From: Silurus meridionalis
Lineage: Eukaryota; Chordata; Actinopteri; Siluriformes; Siluridae
Length of the DNA stretch: 64,000 nt
Assembly (NCBI RefSeq): GCF_014805685.1
Contig: NC_060892.1
Coordinates: 1,121,490-1,185,489, forward strand
Direction of reading: 5' to 3'
Shown here: piece by piece, positions 1 to 37,125 of the stretch
How positions within the stretch are numbered: the stretch's first letter is position 1
How the letters are laid out: every line of letters starts with the position of its first letter
The notes under the pieces: generated by a model
The model's database searches: none
Seen by the model: the letters and a program-made list of their open reading frames with translations, nothing else
What the model was told of the DNA's origin: nothing
Position numbers and translations under genes: made by a program

Positions 1-50
1 CCATTATGAGGAATCAGACTGCAGGTGAACACTGAAGTCATGTTCATTAC

Positions 51-192
51 CTCCTGTTCCTCTCCCGGTGCTGCTCCGGAGTCTGAGGCACATCTGACAC
101 TGGCTGGCATTTAATGAAGCCCGAGAACTTCGTCCAGACACGAACCTGGCGCTCAGGGATGTCGGGAAAGCGCACAGTCTCAGCAGTGACAT
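51..192 (-). CDS. First coding exon of a gene with a mitochondrial-type presequence (partial; possibly polrmt)
   Basis: The minus strand opens with ATG at 192 and stays open for 47 codons until a good splice donor (G|GTAATG, exon end at 51, phase 1). The peptide begins MSLLRLCAFPTSLSARFVSG and is rich in Arg, Ser and Leu with almost no acidic residues, as in mitochondrial import presequences. A short upstream ATG frame (four codons then stop) lies near 242. The remaining exons lie outside the window. The gene is head to head with the FGF gene at 8144, and in human POLRMT (mitochondrial RNA polymerase) is head to head with FGF22 on 19p13.3, so polrmt is the leading candidate. That identity rests on position and presequence character only, because no catalytic domain is visible. 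Another mitochondrial protein is possible. Confidence 0.5.
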
Positions 193-842
193 TTCGGCCC
201 GTGGAAGAGTTTAAACCCGCATTCCTGCCTCAGCAGGCCGCCATGTTGACTCAGACTCGACCAGCAGAGTGTCGATAGATCGCGGTCAGGAAAACTAGAT
301 GATCACAGGCGTATCGAGTTCCAGTTATCGGTTCATATAATATAGTGCGCATTTTTTAAAACAATGTGTACAAGCAGCACATCAACATTGGATTTCTTGC
401 AAAAGCCTGAACTTTTCTCAAAATACTTAAATCATCTCTGAAAAATAAGATTTCATTCCCATCAGAATGAAACATCAATTCAACACATTTACAAAATAAA
501 GTTTAATAAAAGTTTAGATGACAGATGATGACAACTGATTTGATCATTTTGCATTCAATGATTTATATAATGAACTGATGCTGAGATGTTTTGGGGGTTA
601 AAACTGTGAAACCAGTAGAATATATTTTGATCAACATGAAGATAAACAACTGATAATGTTGGAAACAGCAGACACTTGAACACAATCTATTAAATGAATG
701 TAAAAAACATTCGCAATTTGATCAAAGCAACAACGAAATGCTTTTATGATGTTCGCAAGTGATTACATGACGGAGAGGTTAAACAAGTAGTTTTGAGAAT
801 TTTATTTCTGATCTGAGAAACGCTCCAAAGCAACTGAGAAAA
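193..842. other. No gene seen; putative 5' flank of the left-edge gene
   Basis: Bases 193-300 are moderately CpG-rich and likely 5' UTR or promoter of the minus-strand gene. From 300 to 780 the sequence is AT-rich and unremarkable. Bases 782-845 are one arm of an inverted repeat whose other arm is at 3029-3093. Confidence 0.4.
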
Positions 843-1062
843 CCTCCTATAATGCAGTATGAACTCCTATAATGCAGTATTACCTCCTATAATGTAGTAT
901 TAACTCCTATAATGCAGTATCAACTCCTATAATGTAGTATGAACTCCTATAATGCAGTATTAACTCCTATAATGTAGTATTAACTCCTATAATGCAGTAT
1001 TAACTCCTATAATGCAGTATTAACTCCTATAATGCAGTATTAACTCCTATAATGTTCTATAC
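843..1062. repeat. 20-bp minisatellite, about 11 copies
   Basis: The unit is close to AACTCCTATAATGCAGTATT, repeated in strict 20-bp register. The main variation is GCAG versus GTAG. The TATAAT in every unit is a coincidence of the repeat, not a promoter. Confidence 0.95.
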
Positions 1063-1197
1063 ATTATATAACATCTGTTTTTGCTTTTGCATTTATATAT
1101 TTATCTGTAAACTGTATTTAGAAATTTAACGTGCAGTTCACATTTACACCTGTAGGGGGCCCAAATGTCTCTTGTTTGCTTTTTTATGCATTTGTCT

Positions 1198-1257
<60 letters not shown>
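1198..1257. repeat. (TA)n microsatellite
   Basis: About 28 TA dinucleotides, followed directly by the truncated Tc1-derived repeat at 1262. Confidence 0.95.
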
Positions 1258-1258
<1 letters not shown>

Positions 1259-1261
1259 GTA

Positions 1262-1440
1262 AATGTTGGTTGTACCCCAGACTTCCTCACCTCACCTACA
1301 TCAGTACCTGACTTTACTGATTTTACCCTTGTGGCTAAATGAACCTAGTGGACCATCTTCCCAGAAGAGTGGAGCTCATTATAACAGTAAATGGAGACTA
1401 AATGTGTTATTGTGTGTATAAACATATAAATGTATCGTGT
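1262..1440 (+). mobile_element. Tc1/mariner-derived interspersed repeat, 3' fragment
   Basis: It matches the ends of the copies at 13078, 25760, 36072 and 59232: 'ttcctcacctcacctacatc', then a 'cttgtggct' segment, then 'cttcccagaagagtggag'. In better preserved copies the plus strand still reads like the C-terminus of a Tc1 transposase (LPRRVEVFITANG near 26130). Confidence 0.7.
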
Positions 1441-1915
1441 ACTGACCACTTGGGATAAGTCTGTGATGAAGATCTCACACTAACGGTATACACGTATTCC
1501 ACAGAACCAGTGAGAACCATCACTACAACAAAACACCACCACAAACACTCAGGAGCTCCAAACAGGAAACTGAACATCAGCCTGCATGTTAAACAAATCA
1601 CAAGTACTCTGCCTACCTGCTGTGCATGCTGGGAAATCTTCACAGCAGAGAATCTCCCAGTCTGACTCAGTGATTCTTTACTCTGTAGATGTTACACACG
1701 GTGCTGCAGAAACTGCAGTCATGATGTCTGGGTGGAAAAGGCCACGTTTATTTATTTATTTATTTATTTGGGTGGATTGTGGGCATGTTTTTACAAACAT
1801 AATTAATTTTCACTGATGGTTCTGATAAACAAATGCGTGTCTGCCTGTAGGACAACAGTTTAAAATCAGCCTGAGAGCAGTTTAATAGGATTTAGGTGCA
1901 GTGACTGTGGTGAAA
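1441..1915. other. No gene seen
   Basis: Apparently unique intergenic sequence with a short (TTTA)n run near 1748-1770. Open frames here are short and lack recognisable domains. Confidence 0.4.
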
Positions 1916-2141
1916 GTCCAATCATTTCAGTATAGCGTCCAATCATTTCAGTATAGCGTCCAATCATTTCAGTATAGCATCCAATCATTTCAGTTTAGCG
2001 TCCAATCATTTCAGTATAGCGTCCAATCATTTCAGTTTAGCGTCCAATCATTTCAGTATAGCGTCCAATCATTTCAGTATAGCGTCCAATCATTTCAGTA
2101 TAGCGTCCAATCATTTCAGTTTAGCGTCCAATCATTTCAGT
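1916..2141. repeat. 21-bp satellite array A, about 11 copies
   Basis: The unit is GTCCAATCATTTCAGTATAG plus one base; GTATAG alternates with GTTTAG. Because 21 is a multiple of three, an open frame with a seven-residue period (VQSFQYS) crosses it, but nothing suggests it is coding. The same satellite recurs at 3812-4110. Confidence 0.95.
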
Positions 2142-2194
2142 GAAAACACTTGAACATCAGTGTGATGTTTCCTCTCAACACCACTGTGAGTCAC

Positions 2195-2995
2195 ATTTCT
2201 TCATCTTCTTTTGGCTTCTCCACAGCAGATCATCCGTCTCCATACCCCCCTGTCCTCTACATCTGCCTCTTTCACACCAACCACCTGCATGTCTTCCCTC
2301 ACCACATCCATAAACCTCCTCCTTGGTCTTCCTCTTTTCCTCCTTCCTGGTGTCTCCATCCTCAGCATTCTCCTACTGATATACCCCATGTTCCTCCTCT
2401 GCACATGTCCAAACCATCTCAATCTCACCTCTCTCACCTTGTCTCCAAAACGTCCTACACGCTGTCTCTCTAATAAACTCATTTCTAATCCTGTCCGTCA
2501 TCATCACTCCTAATGAACATCTCAACATCTTCAGCTCTGCTACCTCCAGCTCCACCTCCTGTCTTTTACTCACTGCCACTGTCTCTAATCCATACAACAT
2601 CTCAGGTCCCACCACAGTCCTATAAACTTTCCCTTTCACTCTCACAGATACTCTTCTATCACAAATCACTCCTGCTATCACTCTTCTCCACCCACTCCAC
2701 CCTGCCTGCACTCTTTTCTTCACTTCTCTAACACACTCTCCATTACTTTTCACTGTTGACCCCAGGTACCTGAACCTCCACCTTCTCCACCTCTTCTCCC
2801 TGCAACTGCATCACTCCTCTGCCCTCCCTCTCATTCACACACATGTACTCTGTCTTACTCCTACTGACTTTCATTCCCCTTCTCTCCAGCGTGTACCTCC
2901 ACCTCTCCAGGCTCTTCTCCACCTGCTCCCTACTCTCACCACAAATCACAATATCACTGTGAGTCACAATATAACTGTAACAAATGCAGTTCACA
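2195..2995 (-). mobile_element. Non-LTR retrotransposon (RTE-like LINE) 3' end, degraded
   Basis: The minus strand encodes, in two or three broken frames, the C-terminal part of a LINE reverse transcriptase. Visible are a DIVICGESREQVEKSLERW segment following the active site, MKVSRSKTEYMCVNE, GKVYRTVVGPEMLYGLETV, LRWFGHVQRR and RRKRGRPRRRFMDVV. The 3' end on the minus strand (plus 2195-2215) is the sequence that at 43360 and 6850 abuts a (TTC)n run. The element is 5' truncated. Clade is by general resemblance to fish RTE-type elements and is not firm. Confidence 0.85.
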
Positions 2996-3028
2996 TTGTG
3001 ATGTCAGGAGCAGTGGTCAGTTTCAGGT

Positions 3029-3093
3029 TTCTCAGTTGCTTTGGAGCGTTTCTCAGATCAGACATGAAATTCTCAAAGCTACTTGTTCAACAT
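3029..3093 (-). repeat. Inverted-repeat arm paired with 782-845
   Basis: The reverse complement of this segment matches 782-845 closely, including 'ctgatctgagaaacgctcc' followed by 'aaagcaactgagaaa'. The spacing is about 2.2 kb. Confidence 0.85.
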
Positions 3094-3532
3094 CCACATT
3101 ATTTCAAGACTTAAATTGTGCAGAATCTTGAACGTCACCAATGAAGGCGAGTGAACGACATCAGATCAACCAATAATCAACCAGTTCTCTAAAACAGGTC
3201 AAAGGTGAAACTTGTGAAATTCAATTGGCGACAAAACACAGAATTACAATTTCTGAAAATGTATTAAAAACCTGGAAACACTAATATGAATCCTGTCTGG
3301 TCTTTTACAATCAATAGAAATCAAATAAATACATTTGTGCTGCTGAAATTCATAAATGCCAAACAGAAGAAATTCAATCTTGAGCAATTTTAATCTCTGG
3401 AACCCGAAACGTAGTTTATATCAGGAAACACTGAAACTGCGCCATCATACTGACAACATGCAGTAAATAAACATTGTGATGATCGTGTTTATGAACCGAT
3501 GTGTCAAAAGGACGTGTCATTCTGATCTGAAT

Positions 3533-3536
<4 letters not shown>
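3094..3536. other. No gene seen
   Basis: AT-rich intergenic DNA without a recognisable repeat or coding frame. Confidence 0.35.

Positions 3537-3584
<48 letters not shown>
3537..3584. repeat. (AG)n microsatellite
   Basis: Uninterrupted AG dinucleotides. Confidence 0.95.
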
Positions 3585-3589
<5 letters not shown>

Positions 3590-3811
3590 CCTGTAATAAA
3601 GCTCGAGCTCCAGCGTTCTCATGCACTTTGATCACAGAACCTGCACTGCACCTTTGGGGAAAATGTTTATTTGTGCTACAGATTTGAAGACATGCAGCTG
3701 GACAGATGAGATGTTTGTGAGCAGATGATGGTTGATGTGAGTAAATGCTTCTGACACCTGTGACCTTCAGTGGAGTTGCCAGTACTCTAATTACTACTCA
3801 AGGTGACTGGG

Positions 3812-4112
3812 AGTCTAATTATTTCAGTATAGCGTCCAATCATTACAGTATAGCGTCCAATCACTTTAGGATAGCGTCCAATCATTCCAGTATAGCGTCC
3901 AATCACTTTAGGACAGCGTCCAATCATTCCAGTATAGCGTCCAATCACTTTAGGACAGCGTCCAATCATTCCAGTATAGCGTCCAATCACTTTAGGATAG
4001 CGTACAATAATTTCAGTATAGTGTCCATTCATTATAGTATAGCATCTAATCATTTCAGTAGTGTCCAATCATTTCAGTATACCGTCCAATCATTTTAGGA
4101 TAGAGTCCAATC
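3812..4112. repeat. 21-bp satellite array B, about 14 copies, related to array A
   Basis: It has the same 21-bp frame as 1916-2141, but units alternate between 'CATTCCAGTATAGC' and 'CACTTTAGGATAGC' types, giving a partial 42-bp higher-order pattern near 3860-4000. The downstream units are degraded. Confidence 0.9.
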
Positions 4113-4135
4113 ATTTTGGGACAGCACCCCTGGAG

Positions 4136-4256
4136 CACAGAGGGTTAAGGGCCTTGTTTAAGGGCCCAAGATAGTAGTTTGGCAATACCGAGGCTTGAAC
4201 CCCTGACCTTCCAATCAATAACTGTGCACCTTAACCACTGAGTTCCCTCTCCCCTG
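4136..4256 (-). mobile_element. tRNA-derived SINE, minus orientation
   Basis: Read on the minus strand it starts with an A-box-like 'actcagtggttaaggtgcac' and has a B-box-like 'ggtcaggggttcaagcc', then the 'gggcccttaaacaaggccct' body shared with the other SINE copies. Confidence 0.7.
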
Positions 4257-6339
4257 GAATCAGAACTTTATCTTATTTTTATTGTCTTATATAATGATTC
4301 CACTTTGTTCTTTTTATTGTCATCCCAATAGTTTAATTGTGGAGATATTTATAGATTGTTATAGACTATTATCAGTAGCAGCCACCGCAGTTCATCTGAT
4401 ACGCCTTGTTCACTCCTTTCTCTTCTGAAATCTGTTCATTGTAGGAAAGCAGAAGAAGAAGAAGCGTGCTGTTGATCAGACAGATTATCACTGATATCAC
4501 TGATACCACAGACAATAGAGTATGGACATGAAGTAGGAAATGCAAATGGTGCCCAGTGGTGGATGTGGAGGAGGTGTTGAGGGTGAGGGTGAGGGCCAGG
4601 TCTTTAATTAGAAACAGATGTTTAGACAGGCAGACCTGCAGTGTGATGTGGATCTGAACCTGAGCACCTGCTTTGAAGGAACGTCAGGAAACATTATTTA
4701 TTATCAAGGAAGGTGCTATTATTAGTGTCGAATATTTGGTTAAGGGTGAAGACAAAGCAATCAAATAAAGACACATTTGAACAAAACCAAAAGGAGAGGA
4801 AAAGGAAAGGAGAGACAGAGTCGAAGAGCGAGTCATGGGAGTTCCAGGATTGAAACGGTGAGTTCACAGGAGAGAGGCACAACAATAACGCAAGCTGTTC
4901 GAGGGATATTGTCGGTACTAAGAGGGAGGTCGGGTTTCAGGCTCTTTTTGAGGACTTGGATGATACAAAACAGGCCTCATTACTGAGATATTATCTCCAT
5001 TCATACACTTCCAGAGCCGCTCGAAGCTCTGCTGGGAAAGATTAGGTTGCTTTCGCTTGTGAACATCCTTCCCAGCTGCGGAGGTTTTCTAAACTCGGGG
5101 CACACCCAGACATTCTCAAACATGGTGGTGCAAGCGGAGCTTTTTCAGACCTCGGCGCGTAATATGGGTTGATTTAGAACTCGGAAACGGGTGTTAAAAA
5201 GATTCACAAGTAAAAATCCCTGTGGTGGAAATGGTTTTGTATTGAGTTCCAGAACAAGGCCCAGTTTCCAAATGCTGAAAAACGTGTAATCCCTGTAGGA
5301 AATCTCAGGGATCTCAGCATACAGTAGTGCGTTAAATCGGAACAAAGTGTCCTTGTGTGCACCACGTTTCTCAGAGCAGTGACCAGGCTGAATGTGGGGA
5401 TATCTACAGCCACATCTGACGTTCAGATGGACGACGAGACTTTGTTCTTGACCCCAAGGGCACGCAGGCTTTAAAGTGAAACATCTTACAGTGCCCAGAA
5501 TGATTTTAATTACCATTCATTTCCAAAAGGAAAAGGGGCACAGAGACTTCCGGGGTGGTTTAGTGTTCCGGAGGGGCAGAGATTGCCTGCATGAAAGGGT
5601 TTCCTGCTCATATGAGACAGCTGAAAACAGACATCTGCTCAGTGGAAGGATGACACTTCATTTATTAACAACTCACAAAAAAATTAATAAAAATGAATGT
5701 AGTATTTTTTGCTTCTGAAGCATTTGGAACTCATGGTGCTAAAACAAACTTTTGGATCGTTTTGGTCACCTTTAAGGAACACAGAGAACCAGACTTCCAT
5801 TCCTCAGGGCTCGATAACAAGAACTTGAACATCCTTGAACAATTACACGGGCCGTCTGTAATCACTCAGCTCTCCTGAGCACTGAAGTCATTAATGTTTT
5901 TAAACAGACGGTAAAATTTAGCTCTGGTGGAACCAAACCACATTAAATGCTGTTGTGTTCCTTGTAAGACATGAAACTAGCATGAAGCATGCCAATTACA
6001 ATCGACCCGTCCTGCTGGTTTCTGTGAGGACAGAAGATGCCCGTGAATGCAGAGAGCACTCGGGGAATATTGTGGCCAGGTTTAATTAGGGGTTAAAGGA
6101 CTGTGGATTTTGTTTTTATGATGCCCCAAGCTGATGAAGCAGAGTGGCATTAAAGAGAACCTTTTCATGCTCGACACCCAGAACCTCAGCTAAGTGGAGA
6201 GAGCCGAGTTCTGACACTCCAGACCAGATTTCATGAAGTCAATCCTGACGTGATCTTCGTTAACCATCAATTAGGTGTTGATTGACTGTGGCTTCTCCCA
6301 TCAACTTCCAGAAACACACTTCATCAATCTCTTTCCACC
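4257..6339. other. No gene seen
   Basis: Intergenic, mostly unique-looking sequence. Open frames up to 123 codons (5145-5516, minus) have no recognisable domain or conserved motif. A short AGA-rich stretch lies near 4452. Confidence 0.35.
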
Positions 6340-6520
6340 TCTTTCGTTTACACGCATGACATTTGGAAAACATCCTCATCCAGAGCAACTTACACTTATC
6401 TGGGATTTGATCTCACAACTTTCAGATCCATTTACCTGAGGGGGCAGTTGAGTTTAAAGGGCCTTGGGATTTGAACGTGTGACCTTCTGATCCAGAGTCC
6501 AATGACTACCCCCCTAAGCG
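6340..6520 (-). mobile_element. tRNA-derived SINE, minus orientation
   Basis: The minus strand shows 'gtcattggactctggatcag', a B-box 'ggtcacacgttcaaatccc' and the 'ctctggatgagg' tail sequence. Confidence 0.75.
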
Positions 6521-6825
6521 AAGACCACTCCTTCACTCTTCATCATCAGTTCCTCACAGATTACTGAAACTCTTTTTGAGGGATAGAAGTAGTTCCTATG
6601 AGCAGGTGCCTCCTTAAGCACAACAACCAGAGTGGTGAGTTATGATAGATGGGTTTATTCATTCTTTTTAATTATTATTAATAACCTTGTGTATTATTTG
6701 TAGTGGAGGCTACAATCTAGAGGCAAATAAAAAAAATCGAACATATCAAAATAAAACAAAAAAACAATATAAAGTAAAGAATTTGTTCCCACTCGAAAAA
6801 ATGTACGCTGGTGAGTATTATCTTT

Positions 6826-6880
6826 TCTTCTTCTTCTTCTTCTTCTTCTTCTTCTACTTCTTTCGGCTTCTCCTATTAGG
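6826..6880 (-). mobile_element. Extreme 3' stub of the RTE-like LINE with (TTC)n tail
   Basis: (TTC)n at 6828-6862 is followed by 'tttcggcttctcctattagg', nearly the same as the 3' end of the LINE copy at 43310-43380. Only the last tens of bases remain, consistent with severe 5' truncation. Confidence 0.65.
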
Positions 6881-7600
6881 TAGAATGTCTATGTTAAATG
6901 TCCCCTCGGTGTGAATGAGTGTGTGAATGTGTGTAATGCTCTGCTCCAACCAGGGTGTATTCCCACCTCACACCCAGTATTCCCTGGACAGAAACTGGAT
7001 CCACTGTGACTCTGACCACAACGAGGCGTTTGCCGAGAAAAAGAAATGGATGAACGAACGAAAAAAAAAAAGAGCACAAAACTCATTAGTCAGTCGCATC
7101 AAACCGGAGCAGCTTTGCGGTGCTGGGTGTCTTCATGCAATTTCCATCCGTACCAATAAAAGTGTGCTAGTCATCGCACTCGTCTTTCAGATTTTTGTAA
7201 CATGGTTCCTGAACCAAGACATTAAATTCCTATTTGATAAGCATTAACATTCTTTATTATCCTCGTTATCTGTGATCATAATCTGGCATGTGGTTAAAAA
7301 TAATAATATAAAACAGTAGGTTGGGCCGATTATTATACAGTACACACACTTCTCCTGCCAGATGTTAATTGTCCTCAAGAGCAGGGGAGGACATGAATGA
7401 TTGAGAGGGTTATACTTCTGCAGTGATTCTGAATAAACCTGGACCCACCCATCTTCATTAGTCCCCCTGATACAAGCCCTGCCCAGGATAAAATGTGAGG
7501 AAGGAGTGAGCCACCCCACCAAAGAGAAGACAGCGGAGCGAAGAGAAAGAGCGTGGACACCCTTTACTGCCTCTTTCGGTCACACAGACGTGCTCTCAGT

Positions 7601-7601
<1 letters not shown>

Positions 7602-7643
<42 letters not shown>

Positions 7644-7665
7644 CTCCACTCTCAATCCCTCTCTT

Positions 7666-7711
<46 letters not shown>
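7602..7711. repeat. (CT)n followed by (CA)n microsatellites
   Basis: CT dinucleotides at about 7602-7641 and CA dinucleotides at about 7668-7711, 430-540 bp upstream of the FGF start codon. If the transcript begins further upstream they would lie in its 5' UTR. This cannot be decided from sequence. Confidence 0.9.
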
Positions 7712-7714
<3 letters not shown>

Positions 7715-8143
7715 ATTTGCTCGACTCATTCACAGCCACGGGTCAGCCGGCCTCACGTTTCACCTTGCTCTGCCCCCTGGTTGAAAGAAGAGGGAGCCTC
7801 TGCAAGGTGCAGCCATCCCACAGTGCCTTCACAGCCGGGTAACGTTCAGTCAAGAGACCTGAGTGCTCCTGGGGAAACTTGAGAAGAGCTACAACCTTGG
7901 TTGGAGATGGAATTACAAAGTGCTATATCACCTCTGCAGTGAAGACGGCACAGGACAACCAGGCACATTCACATTCAGACTCCTGACTCACATCCGCTTC
8001 GTGTTTGACCATGCTCTTTTTTCCGAATGGTTCCTTCTGAAAAAAGCACAGCGGGACAGGAACTGTACGCGTCGGAGAGCCGAATGGGGAGCAACATCAT
8101 GCCAGCTGTTTGTGCAAGGTGCATCTTGGGAGTGTGACCCACC

Positions 8144-33606
<25,463 letters not shown>

Positions 33607-33980
33607 CCCTTAATTAGCTTTTTTATTATTATTGATGTCATACATATATATATATAGCTGTATATGTTTGCAGAAGATTCTTTCAACATTATTATTTTTT
33701 TGCATTGTCACATAGTATATTAACTTATTCCTCCATTCCTGTTAGCTTAAAGCCTAATACATCAACAATCACCTTCCATGTTCTTACTGGAGAAACTAAA
33801 CATGTTCACCATCTCTAACCAGCTGCTGTAGAAACGCTCTAGACCTTCAAAACACCATTTTTTATGTGTTTGCTCAGATGTGTATTTTTATAGCATCAGT
33901 TATAAAATACTAGTAGATGTGCCTCGAACAATGAAACAATGAGAGTTTCCCATTCAGCTGACAAAAATATTTGAATTACA
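33607..33980 (+). other. Probable fgf22 3' UTR
   Basis: AT-rich sequence after the stop. No convincing AATAAA is seen before the hAT element at 33989, so the 3' end is undetermined. Confidence 0.4.
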
Positions 33981-33988
33981 TTTTACAC

Positions 33989-35141
33989 CAGTGGTGGGCC
34001 GTGTATTTCACCCCCCAGGCCTTTAGTGGTGTCCTGCCTGAATCCATTCATTGGTTAATCCCATCATTATGATGCTGCATCACACACAGAATCTCATACA
34101 GCGAGAATGAACGTCATCATGAAAGCAAAAAACCCAATTATCACAATTCAACATGTCTCCTTTCACTGGAGCCACAACTGCACCTCCACATACATCATCT
34201 CCAGCAGAAGCATCGATATTCACCGCATCACATCACCCCGGGGTTTCCTGATTTTTTTTTAAAATTAAGGTAAATTGTACAGAAAAGAAAATGCAAAAGT
34301 ATAAACGGTTCATGAAAACGCCCAACAATTGTTTTGAGCTGTTTGATCATGATGTCCAGCCTTTCTGGAAAAGTCCGTCTTGTAAACGTATTTGTAAGTG
34401 TAATCAATTTCTTCTCCTCTGTCAGTTGTTGTGGAATGGAAAAAAAAAAAAACAGCTATTAAATCCACATGAATATATTTGAGCTCTGAAGAGTGACGTG
34501 AATGAACGTGAAAATGCAGACACGTTTGGACACCTTCTAGAGGGCCTCAGTGTCGCAGACTCGGGATCTGAATGGTTAAAACAACAGCTTCAAGTCACTT
34601 ACTTTACACTACAGGCGCCTTCACTGCTGATTCTAAAGCCTCAAGGCGGACCCCAGTACCATGTGATGTGACAGCTGAAATCTGATTGGATTAAGACTAT
34701 AATTTATACTTACACTCCGGGAAGTAGTGCAAGTGCAAGAAACGCTATAAAATGAAGAGAATAGAATATTGGGAATACCAGACATTAAATTTAAAAAATA
34801 CAGTAATCCCCCGTTTTCCGGCGGTTGGAATCTCTCGCGGAATTGAGTTTGCTACATAAGTAAATAGTTTAGCTGATTTTCTGGATAGACTAAAACACTC
34901 ACAGGGAGTTTTTTTTTTTTTTCATAAAAATATAATTATTAATAATAAAATGAAGTGAAATTTTGATACAGTACAGTACTGTAGACATAAAATTGCATTT
35001 TTGGGGTGGCGTCTGTTTATCGTCTGCGGTTTTGTAACGTAACCACTGCGATAAACGGGGATTACTGTATAGTGAACTGTAGGTTAGTGATTGTGATGGA
35101 GTTAAAGCAGAAGAAAAAACTCCTGACGGCTCACCACTGGT
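33989..35141 (-). mobile_element. Non-autonomous hAT transposon with 8-bp target duplication, containing a nested MITE
   Basis: The left end is CAGTGGTGGGCCGTG and the right end, read inward, is CCAGTGGTGAGCCGTC. TTTTACAC stands immediately outside both ends (33981-33988 and 35142-35149), the 8-bp duplication expected of hAT. The interior is similar, in opposite orientation, to 45720-46240, which still contains the start of a transposase frame. Bases 34801-35067 are a later insertion. Confidence 0.85.
34801..35067. mobile_element. Mariner-type MITE (267 bp) with TA target duplication
   Basis: It starts CAGTAATCCCCCGTTTTCC and ends AAACGGGGATTACTG, so the termini are inverted repeats, and both are flanked by TA. 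It sits inside the hAT element and is therefore younger than it. Confidence 0.85.
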
Positions 35142-35424
35142 TTTTACACGTCACATTAAAAATATTTTTAAACATTAAACAATTTTTTTTTTACATTAAT
35201 TATATTCACATTTTTTCTACGATTGGGAAAGAGGTAGGATTTGCTTTTAAAACTTTTTGATTCAAAATGACAGGTTAAAAAATCTAATCCAAGAAATGCA
35301 CATTTAACATTAAAGAGTAATTTTTTTTTTTTTTTACAGAAATAGCTAAATTCTTGCATACATCATTCAGTGTTTAACATCAATGTAGAAACAATTTATT
35401 TTTCTATATTTTGTAAAAAAAAAG

Positions 35425-35429
35425 TAATA

Positions 35430-35466
<37 letters not shown>
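35425..35466. repeat. (AAT)n microsatellite
   Basis: Short trinucleotide run, followed by TATATA. Confidence 0.9.
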
Positions 35467-35823
35467 TATACATTATATATAATTTGGCAATAAATATTTT
35501 TTCCATTTCTCCAGACGATTCACCTTCTGCCGAATTTATTTACTACCAAATCAAAAAAAAGTATTAAGACAATTTTTTTTTTTTTTTTTAAGAACATAAC
35601 CTGTCATTTTGAATGAAGTTTAAAACAATGGAAAAACTTAATAAATAATGTAAATACACTAAACTTCACATTACATTTCAAATACTTTTGTCAGCTTTCG
35701 AGATCCATGTTTTTTTGTGCTTTTAGAATGCTAGAACTGTTAACCATCTGAAAAAGACAAAACCTATAAAAACCTTTTTTTTAATGAGAGAGTGATTTCT
35801 GGACTAACCACATAGCAAGCGAG

Positions 35824-35826
<3 letters not shown>

Positions 35827-35880
<54 letters not shown>
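35827..35880. repeat. (CA)n microsatellite
   Basis: About 27 CA dinucleotides. Confidence 0.95.
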
Positions 35881-35883
<3 letters not shown>

Positions 35884-36071
35884 TGTAGATCAGGAGTTTA
35901 TTAGGAGTAATAATCTGTACTGTTTTATATTCACTGTTGGACTTTTGCTGGAATGATGGAAGTCAAACACAAAAACGGATCATCATAATGGACTGGATTG
36001 AGATTGTGCACTGGACTATACTTCTAAATGACACTGTGTAGTTTTTGTGTTTAAATCAGACAATTTCTTAT

Positions 36072-36525
36072 ACACTATGCAGACAAAAGTATTGGCACAC
36101 CTGACTTTTTCAGCCATATGTGGTTCCTTCACAAATTCAGAGGCACATAAGGCGTCTTTTATTGTGCTGGAATGAACATTTCCCTTTACCTGAACTTAGA
36201 GACACTTATTCCAGCATGGCAATGCCCCTGTGCACAAAACCAGCTCCATGAAGTGATGCTTTACAAGGGTTTGAGATTTTGAGTGGCCTGCTGAAGAGCT
36301 TTGACCTGCACCCCAGGCCTCCTCACTATCTCGCCTACATCACTGCTGACTTTACTAACACTCTTATGGCTGAATAAATCTCCACAAAATCTAGTGGAAC
36401 ATCTCCCCAGAAGAGTGGAGCTTATTATAACAGCAAATGGGGACTAAATGTGGAATTTGATGTTCAAAAAGCTTATGCGATCCTTGTACTCAGGTGTCCA
36501 CAACTTTTGTCCGTATACTTTATTT
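36072..36525 (+). mobile_element. Tc1/mariner-derived repeat, best preserved copy
   Basis: From 'tatgcagacaaaagtattgg' to 'cacaacttttgtccgtatac', so both ends carry the 'acaaaagt' inverted motif. Internal blocks are as in the other copies. Confidence 0.8.
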
Positions 36526-36994
36526 CAAGGTGGAGGCATTCCTGTTCCTGTTTAGTTGTTTGTCTTTTTGAACTGCCAGTCTGTTCCACGAATTAGCATC
36601 TTCAAGTCGTAAAAGTGCGACGTGCTGGGCCGAGAGCTAGCGCTGCAGAACGTCGGGCGTCTCGCCGAAAGAGAAAAATCCAAAACAGCTGGCTGAATTC
36701 TAGTCGTTATGTTACCTAGCGTCTGTGATGATAGTGAAAAAAAGACATACATTACACTATCATTACACATACACTCATTTCTTTAGCATTATACTGCGGT
36801 ATCTCCAGGCTTCCTTACAACTCCACCTAGATAGTAAAGGTCAGGTGAATTGGAAAGTCTGGTCCAATCCCTGTTTAAGCTTCTGCCCCAAAACAACGTA
36901 GGACCAAGAAATTCTACAGACAAATTGTGAGTCATTTCTAACAGATCTGCTGGAAACAAGTAAGGAAAGAAAAAACCTTAGGAATGTGCTGATA

Positions 36995-37125
36995 AGAAAA
37001 TACGCTATAATATTAAAATCCCCCCCTTGTGGCTTCATGAATCTCCATAAAATCCAGTGCAACATCTTCCCAAAATAAGAGGTTTGCTCAAGTGTCCACA
37101 AACATTTGCTCTGTAGTGTAAATAA
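36995..37125 (+). mobile_element. Tc1/mariner-derived repeat, 3' fragment
   Basis: 'ttgtggcttcatgaatctcc', 'aacatcttcccaaaa' and 'gtgtccacaaacatttgctc' are the family's terminal blocks. Confidence 0.6.

Noticed and set aside
843..1062. Regularly spaced TATAAT motifs as promoters, or a CRISPR-like array
   Set aside because: The units are directly tandem without spacers, and the host is a vertebrate. Bacterial promoter logic does not apply.
2195..2513. Plus-strand frames (about 100 codons) over the LINE segment
   Set aside because: They are antisense shadows of the minus-strand reverse transcriptase remnant.
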